From NCBI RefSeq assembly GCF_963678635.1, contig NC_087070.1, positions 39,170,397-39,234,396 of the forward strand: a stretch of DNA of 64,000 bases, written 5' to 3'. Below the pieces are notes generated by a model. The model saw only the letters and a list, made by a program, of their open reading frames with translations, searched no databases and was not told the DNA's origin. The position numbers were made by a program, and so were the translations under genes. Positions 57,551-64,000 of this stretch are shown piece by piece; within the stretch, counting starts at the first letter, position 1, and every line of letters begins with the position of its first letter. The DNA is from Symsagittifera roscoffensis (lineage: Eukaryota > Xenacoelomorpha > Acoela > Convolutidae).

Positions 57551-58024
57551 AATACTTGCAAAAGAGGGACGAACATCGATGAATTTGAAAACGTGAAATT
57601 TCTTCAAGTTTATTTTTTTAATTTTGAAAGCAGTAGTCTTTATTTAGTTAGTTCATCTATAGTGATAGTTAGTTTTTTAGCGTGCATTAATAGGTAACAA
57701 AAAATTAAACCGAAAGTAAACGAATAAGTGGCGCGGGTGCAAAGAGTTTAAGCTTGTTCCGACCAATCGAGAGGTCAGGAGGTTTAGATTCGGTTTTTTT
57801 TCGAGCCAATTTTGACAACATCACAGAAAACTTGTGTGGGGTCAAGTCTAGTATCATATTAAAGCTCTTTTGGTTGTGATTCGGATTTCGGAACGAACAT
57901 TTGAAAGAGTTTTCTCAAATTCGAGAAAAATTGGTCTGAATACTTTTGGTTTTCAGACTGAGTTAGACAAATTTTGACCAGAGTTGCTGATTCAATTCAA
58001 TTCAGCTAATATTTCATCGCTAGT

Positions 58025-58630
58025 TCAGCTATTTTTACTGAACTTCTTTTCTTGAATTATCGTGGTCGGAGTTTTCTGTTTCCGCTTTCCCACAAAGCTC
58101 TCCCACCAACAAAAACATATTTTTTCGTACTTGTTTCGAAGATGTCTTAGGAAACTCTTAGACAGTAAACAATTTTCATGCAAATATTCGACTCCTGCAT
58201 AATTAACATGTTGATTTTTGATTTGTCTCTTGCCTATATAGCTGCAAATCCACTGCTCCTGTGCCGAGTTTTCAAAGTACAGATTTCCTGCAAATAAGTT
58301 CAGCTCGGCAAACTGGGCATTGTCGGCAAATGTCAGGCAGTTTCCTTTGGGAATTGAAAACCCAGGAAGATCTTGCAGAGCCGGGATCGACTTGGATGGT
58401 TTTTGATAGTAAGGTTGGAACATGAAAAGAACGGCGTGTTCCATTTTGGTTAGAGTATCGTAGAGTGCGTTGACCTCAAAAGGAGTCAAAAGCACCATGG
58501 TTCCGGTGAGGTTGCATCTCAGCAACCAGAAGGGGTCTCTCAAAAACTCATCCAGGGGTTTAGACAGCGTATTAGAATCGCCTAAAACATATATCTGAGC
58601 TTGATGATCTCGCATTTGTGCTGGACTTTT
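58025..58630 (-). CDS. Internal exon of a probable DUF3638-family gene
   Basis: Open from a TTTGTAG acceptor (AG at 58631-58632) with ATG six codons in; the true exon may end at a CAA|GTACGA donor near 58130. Key stretches are LLTPFEVNALYDTL, LQDLPGFSIP and AELNLFAGNLYF. From memory of the family these resemble the late part of large DUF3638 proteins, just before their C-terminus. Gene order with 55549-55799 on the same strand agrees. Upstream exons of this large protein are not visible to 64 kb, so the gene is either broken or has long introns. Intracellular protein of unsettled function. Confidence 0.5.
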   Translation of the reverse strand, partial: KSPAQMRDHQAQIYVLGDSNTLSKPLDEFLRDPFWLLRCNLTGTMVLLTPFEVNALYDTLTKMEHAVLFMFQPYYQKPSKSIPALQDLPGFSIPKGNCLTFADNAQFAELNLFAGNLYFENSAQEQWICSYIGKRQIKNQHVNYAGVEYLHENCLLSKSFLRHLRNKYEKICFCWWESFVGKRKQKTPTTIIQEKKFSKNS

Positions 58631-61212
58631 CTACAAATACATTTTTGTGAAAACGTTACATTTTCTGTTCCGACCCTTTCTCAAAGAGAGGAAAAAACTA
58701 TCGATTACGTACGTTTAATTTTGCTCCAGGCAATTTTATGAAACCCAAAGAAAACTCAAGGCACCAAGAGTGGCAACAGTTTAAACAATTTGTCGTCATT
58801 CAGATTTTGATGAAAACTTCTCTGTGTCGGGAAAAATGGGTGTGACTTTTGTAGTTTTTAAGTTTTTTAGTCTACACAAACAGACTAAACGTTCTATGTA
58901 ATTCTTCTCTAAAATTCATACTATTTTAGCTAATGCAACCTAGTTCTTATACCAATTTGAAGGTATTTTAGGAAACGTTGTACTTGGGTGGTATGAAGGT
59001 TTTGATCCCGCAAACATATTCAAGCTTAGAGATGCTCTCCTGGCTGTTTGTAAGCACGTGTTCAATTCAATATAGTTTACAGTGTGGTGATCTGCTCTGC
59101 GCTGTTGATAGCATTCAAGCACAAACTGTTACCCTATTAAGTCACACCCATTTTTTTTGACACCTGACAAGTTTTAACAGAATTTGAATGACGGCAAGGA
59201 TTTGAACTGATACCAGTTTTGGCCCCTTTGAGTTTTTTGGGATACCTAAAATTGGCTGCAACAAAATGAAACCCACCTTAAGCGATTGTTTTTCTTCTCT
59301 GAAGAGTTCTCGGAAAAAAATCAGTTTTTTTAATATTTAAAACGTAAAGTTTTTACAAAAATAATTACTCAAATGAGAATAAAGGGAAAAATAGAAAAAA
59401 AAAATTAGAAAAACTGAAAAAAAAATCTAAAATTTTTTATCATTTTATACATTTTGTTCAACCAATTTTAAATTTGTTTTCCAAAGATAAACGTATTCGA
59501 AACATTCTGTTCTATTGAACAACCACCGAACATCTTTGTTTCAAAATCTCCAGATAATTTTTATTGATTGAAACAATAAGGTTGCTAGATTTTCTGTATT
59601 CAAAATAAATAAGATGGCCGCCGATTACTGTGCAAGTAGCACAGAATTTTCCTGCCTTAGTACAACAAAAAAAACTTCAAGTTCGTGTCGTTTTTTCGGC
59701 GTGGTGAGATTTTAAAAAAAGCTGAAGGAAAAATTAGAGATTAGGCATATTCGACAGTCTTAGTGAAATAAACAAATATTGATAAGCAAAATTTGTAGAA
59801 AAACGACTAGAAAAACGAAAACAAAATCATAAAAAAAATCAAAAAATTTTCTTTTTTTTGAAATTTTTTGAATTTGTGAAGTTTTTTTGTTTGGTGAACG
59901 CGCTCAAATACTCAAAAAAAGCAACGCTACTCGAGTAAAATTAATTTTTTCATAAGTAAAGTTGAGCCATACTAAGCTTTGAAGCCATTAAAATAAGCTA
60001 TTATAAGCCTGTTTGCTCGCTTTATTTGCTCAAACCGGTTTTCTAAACACTGGGATATTTTTTAAGTAGTTTGAAACACGACTGTCAGGGCTTTGATATG
60101 AAATATCACTCAACTCTCTCCCCAATGATTATATGTGGTAGCTGATTTTACGCAAAAAAAAACAAAAACATCCAAATACAAAGTTTCACGCCATTTTTCG
60201 ATTGGTCGAGCATTAATTGCACAAAAAAGGCAACCATCAATTATGACTTGTGGACCCTCGGTGCAAATTAGTAAAAATTGAGCTAGAAATTTTTTTTATC
60301 AATAAAAAAGCTCATTTCTCCGTCATCAAAATGTTTTCAAATTGTTGTTACTCAATGAATGACATGGGGATAAGAAATTCTAATTTATGCTTTTCACGTA
60401 ATATTTCGCAATTTTAATTGAACAAAACAAAATTATCACGTTCACTGAAATAAGATGGTAGCAGAACCTCTTTTATCAGAAGAACTTAATAAACTTTTAG
60501 TTTTTTTGTCGAAGATTTTTGAACAAACAAGGTATGATTTTGAAGGTTTCAAAAGTTTACTGTCTTACTGCGAGAGCCATAAAATAAAAACCTCCAATGG
60601 ATTCTACTGAAACTCATTGTTTGCAGTAAATAACTCTCCTATAGTAAGTGCAGCTCCTCTAGTAATTGTTGCAATTAATATCACTTTTGCATCTATAAAT
60701 CAAATTGATATTGATGATTAAAATGCCAATTTTTAATGGATGGACAAAAAATTGTGTAAATTGACCGTTAGAAAGCAGCAATCAACTACCACTCAAACAT
60801 TTATTTGAATGTACAGAAAGCTTACAAAAATTGACGCACAATTTAGTTGTTTGCATTGTTCTGAACTATACAATATTTTTCGTATCAAACTTTTCAGAAA
60901 CTGTTTTAATTTCCGAAGAATCATTGAGATCAGACAGTTGATCACGTACATGGAAAATCAAAATCTTTCAAAAATAAGTAGATCTGGAGTGCGTACACTT
61001 AAGCTTTGTGTCGGTAAACTACCAGATCAGATTTACGCATTAATTACATCAATTGCGGAATTAAAGATTTATAGAATAAATGTTCCCTGTGCTAGAACAA
61101 TAATTTTACAGAGGCCAAGCTGCGCTTCGCAAACATTTGCTAGAATACGAATAAAAAGCAGCTCTATCAAATGAAATAAGAAAAAATAGAAATAAGCCTC
61201 GAATTAGCGATA
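58631..61212. other. Intergenic, no supported gene
   Basis: Very A/T-rich, with A-runs near 59330-59440. Open frames at 60453-60605 (50 codons) and 60809-61174 (121 codons, plus) have protein-like stretches but no splice sites, composition shift or family match. Confidence 0.4.
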
Positions 61213-61300
61213 AGTCGGCTACGGTTAGGATTCGAACCTGCGACCTACTGCAATCAAGATATTTTGAGCATCCCTCAAAATCAACTCAGCCACGCAAGCT
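61213..61300 (-). repeat. tRNA-derived pseudogene or SINE head
   Basis: On the minus strand an A-box-like GTGGCTGAGTTG (about 61280-61291) and a consensus B box GGTTCGAATCC (about 61228-61238) are correctly ordered, but the acceptor stem does not pair and the anticodon arm is irregular. Confidence 0.5.
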
Positions 61301-62607
61301 TAACAACCGACAAACACTAGTCACAATAGAAGCAGCTACATATGCTAATAAATTTCCAGCGCCATTCAGCAAAAGTGGCACCAAATACAAATCGATTCAA
61401 ATCACAATTCAGAATATAGCAAATTGAAGGCATCCACAAAAATCGCAAGGCATAAAGCCACGTTATATATTAAAAATGCAATTCAAAAAAATGCAAGATA
61501 TCTTAGGTTAGAAAATTTTTGCAATCGAGTTTTTATCATTGTTATGTTTGAAACAAATCACTTTTTTCGGTTCATTTAATGAATTGAAAGTGCATCAACT
61601 GTGAAGCGCATCAACTGAGTTGAAAGTTGATCAACTTATTACGATTCAAAAGTCAAAGCACAGGCTATCAAAAAGCGGTAACGGTTCCCCAAAATTGACA
61701 TCAATCTTTGCGAATCAGCTTGGAAAAAATTGAAGGTTCGTACTAGTACAGTCGTTTCGTGAGTGTAAAAACTACGGGGGCATGGGAAGAGTCATTTTAT
61801 TCCATTTTTAATTCAGTTTTCTTGGAGGAAAAAATTTGCCATTGTGTAAAAATCTCAGTTTTTAGCCAATGGGATTATGTAATTGAATCATGAACTTTCG
61901 GTTTACTAATCTGGTCCCCCCGTTTTCGGTTTTCTGATACATCGATTTTCTGATCTACCACCGTAGACCTATATGCTATTTTGAATTTCTACCGCAAAGT
62001 TCAGCATGAGATTACGTCATGGGAACCATATGCACCATCATATGCAATTTCTAAGAAATCATAAGCGGCTCAGTTGTCAGCGACTTACGGTATTCTAGAA
62101 TACTCTGCGATTTCAAATTAAAGTCTCGTACCGAGTACTCTGCGACTCAAAATTAGGAAAAGCAAGCGTGAAATGTACATTTTCTTAGCGTATTTTCAGA
62201 GCTCCAAGGCTCACTAGAAGGAGAATGTTCACGACAATGATGAAGCAAGTGGGAGAACTTTTTAGTTCAAGTTTGAGAAAAAGGACTCTTCTTATAAAAA
62301 AAAGTACGCGCGTTTTCATGATTTCAAAAATTGTCGCCCGCTGATATTGAACCGTTGAGTGTTCTAAGTTACTGGTAACTAAGCCGATGCTATAATAATC
62401 GGGATAAAATGAATTTCCAATCGTTGCTTTCAAAAACAACAGATGACGCAAATCTAAATTACGCGACCAACCTAATTGTGTAGATACACGTGACATAGAT
62501 GTGGCCGTATTCATCATGATCCCGGCAATCACTCGGCTAAAAATACAGCAAATTTGGCCAGTTACCCGAGATATAAATAACAAATCCTGTAAAAAACCTT
62601 AAAAGGG
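61301..62607. other. Intergenic, nothing recognised
   Basis: A 132-codon minus ORF (62185-62583) is AT-biased hydrophobic sequence without supporting signals. Confidence 0.35.
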
Positions 62608-63489
62608 TTACCCGAGTCGAGATTTTTCACCTAATTTGAAGCAAGATTTGAGCGGTTTGAGCGGTTTTTTTAGACAATTACGCTCAAAATCTTGCTTCAA
62701 AATGAGCGGTTTGAGCGGTTTTTGAACGGTTTATCTAAAAAAACCGCTCAAAAACCGCGCAATACTTGAACGGTTTTGAGTGGTTTATCTAAAAAAACCG
62801 CTCAAAAACCGCGCAAGATTTAATAATAAAAAGTCGACCACAGAGGGATTCGAACCCGCAATCTTTTGATTCGAAGTCAGACGCCTTATCCGTTAGGCTA
62901 TGCGGACTTGCTGGAAGCTTAATATTCGCTGTATTTGTTCTACTGAATATGTTCAATGTTTTAGACATGCACAACAAATATACTGTCAAGATTTTTATTG
63001 TCAGTCTCTACAAAATAACAAAAATAATCGATTATAAGATCGCACACCAACCCCCCCCCCCCACCTCTATCTAGAGTTGATGTCCCCCCTCACCTCTTAC
63101 TAAAGTTGATGTCCCTTACTAGAGTTAGATGTCCCCTAACTAGAGAGAGAGGGGGCACGTCGTGGTTGGGGGTTTCATGGGGGGATGGTTTAACGTGAGG
63201 GGGTTACGTCGTGGGTTGGGGGGTACGTTGAGGAGGGGTACGTTTGGGGGGGGGGGGGTACGTTGCTCAAAAACCGCTCAAATCTTGCTTGAAAAACCGT
63301 TCAAAAATCACCGCAAGAAATGAGCGGTTTTTGAGCGGTTTTTTAAGCAAGATTTGAGCGGTTTGAGCGGTTTTTCCAAAAAAACCGCCCAAACCGCCCA
63401 AACCGCTCAAACCGCTCAAATCTTGCTGGAAAACCGCTCAAACCGCTCAAATCTTGAGCGGTTTTTGAGCGGGATCTCGACCCGGGTAA
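62608..63489. repeat. Inverted-repeat element built of GAGCGGTTT repeats
   Basis: Ends TTACCCGAGTCGAGAT and, inverted, ATCTCGACCCGGGTAA. Inside, runs of GAGCGGTTT(TT) and the complementary AAACCGCTC alternate, often with AAGCAAGATTT, giving many nested hairpins. C- and G-rich tracts lie at about 63050-63265. A tRNA gene sits within it. Confidence 0.7.
62835..62907 (-). tRNA. tRNA-Arg (UCG anticodon)
   Basis: A 73-nt cloverleaf with A box TAGCCTAACGG, anticodon loop CTTCGAA (anticodon TCG), T loop GGTTCGAATCC, and an acceptor stem of six pairs plus one mismatch (positions 2/71). One mismatch also in the anticodon stem. A T5 polymerase III terminator follows directly (ACTTTTTATT). The sequence closely follows animal tRNA-Arg(UCG). 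The two mismatches leave some doubt about full function. Confidence 0.85.
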
Positions 63490-63943
63490 TAAAAAACATA
63501 TTAATTTTATTTTCCCACAGTAGTCTTATCACCTACACTCCTACAAATCAAGTTTTCTAGTTTTTTTTTTTCAAACATTCACGGCTAATTTTTGTCTTCA
63601 ATTAAATGGAAATTCAGAAGACATAAGATATGTTTACATCTGAGAGCATTCATTTGCGCTTTTTTTCTAACCGTTCTGTCCATATTAATTGCATATTGAA
63701 ATTTAGCTTCAAAAAAGTTTGATTAATAATTTAAACAATTATCAGCAGTAAAGTGAAACCATATGGACCAGATGAGCAATTTATCTTCCCTTTTGAGATA
63801 AAAAGTTGTGAAATTCCTCCTTTACATTTGTTTGAAGCCCTTATACAAGGGCGGGTCTAGGAGTTTCTGCTGTTGTTGTAGCTACACTGATTTCGGTTTC
63901 GAACTTTCATTTGAATTGGAGAGATCGATTCTGTTTGAGAGAT

Positions 63944-63945
<2 letters not shown>
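63490..63945. other. Intergenic, nothing recognised
   Basis: No gene. AAGGGCGGGTCTAGG near 63848 resembles GCGGGTCTAGG at about 6381 and hAT-type ends, but no partner end is in the window. Confidence 0.35.

Positions 63946-63984
<39 letters not shown>
63946..63984 (+). repeat. (GA)n microsatellite
   Basis: About 19 GA units, nearly uninterrupted. Confidence 0.95.
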
Positions 63985-63985
<1 letters not shown>

Positions 63986-64000
63986 GGGATTTTTCGTTGG

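Larger units (their letters stand above)
55800..58024. other. Probable intron or introns of the DUF3638-like gene, repeat-filled
   Basis: Contains a SINE (56364-56611), a hAT-like remnant (about 56712-56975) and a fragment of the foldback family (about 57430-57550). No further exon was identified, though one is expected because the splice phases of the flanking exons do not match directly. Confidence 0.4.

Noticed and set aside
60809-61174. 121-codon plus ORF
   Set aside because: Open and partly protein-like, but no recognisable family, no splice signals and AT-rich context; left unannotated.
61213-61300. Second tRNA gene
   Set aside because: A and B boxes are present but the acceptor and anticodon stems do not pair; better called a SINE head or pseudogene.
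62185-62583. 132-codon hydrophobic minus ORF as a membrane protein
   Set aside because: Hydrophobicity is what AT-rich random sequence gives; no supporting signal.
63354-63560. ORF with repeated Thr-Ala-Gln units
   Set aside because: Translation of the AAACCGCTC repeat; not a protein gene.

Overview
The window is AT-rich invertebrate-type animal DNA made mostly of transposable elements, with a few scattered host exons. Three observations point to a metazoan. There is a decayed BEL/Pao element, a superfamily known from animals. There are LTR elements of the Ty3 type that carry an envelope gene. Introns are short with GT-AG ends (60 bp in the clearest case, about 55-77 bp in others). I cannot name the species; a small-intron genome such as a planktonic tunicate would fit, but that is a guess. 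No bacterial genes, CRISPR or rRNA are visible.

Layout. 1-5.2 kb: a heavily decayed plus-strand copy (copy C) of a Ty3-like element, covering leader, Gag and protease. 5.2-11.3 kb: intergenic DNA with a short GC-richer island holding two exon-like ORFs (6.46-6.91 kb), a hAT-like non-autonomous element, a G-rich minisatellite, a 1.27-kb foldback repeat and a 141-bp TIR element with a clear target duplication. 11.3-21.9 kb: element A, a 5'-truncated minus-strand Ty3-like element (RT, RNase H, integrase, env, 3' ORF). It sits between two 300-bp direct repeats that differ at one position, and an inverted pair of LTR-like sequences lies at its left end. Between its pol and env lies an intact, antisense, intron-containing 210-codon gene (17.0-17.7 kb). 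22.5-52.6 kb: a decayed plus-strand BEL/Pao element, split in Gag by element B.

Element B (23,656-41,739, minus strand) is the highlight. It is 18,084 bp long with 410-bp LTRs differing at about 7 positions, a GTAA target duplication, a primer-binding site, and gag-PR-RT-RH-IN followed by an unusually long 3' gene block. That block holds two small membrane ORFs, a Pro/Ser/Thr-rich ORF, a long Env, a 498-codon ORF and a 104-codon ORF. Several of these overlap by only a few bases at stop and start codons.

To the right of element B the BEL/Pao remnant has been amplified into four tandem blocks (42.0-50.9 kb), and a roughly 527-bp integrase-containing unit is further multiplied inside them. 52.6-64 kb is mostly intergenic. 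It contains the 3' end of a probable DUF3638-family host gene on the minus strand, a tRNA-derived SINE, TIR elements, and a tRNA-Arg(UCG) gene embedded in an inverted-repeat element built of GAGCGGTTT-type repeats.

Elements A, B and C are members of one broad lineage (alignable Gag/PR in B and C; alignable RT, IN and Env in A and B). All carry frameshifts or in-frame stops, so none looks fully coding as written. Sequence errors in homopolymers could account for some of the breaks.
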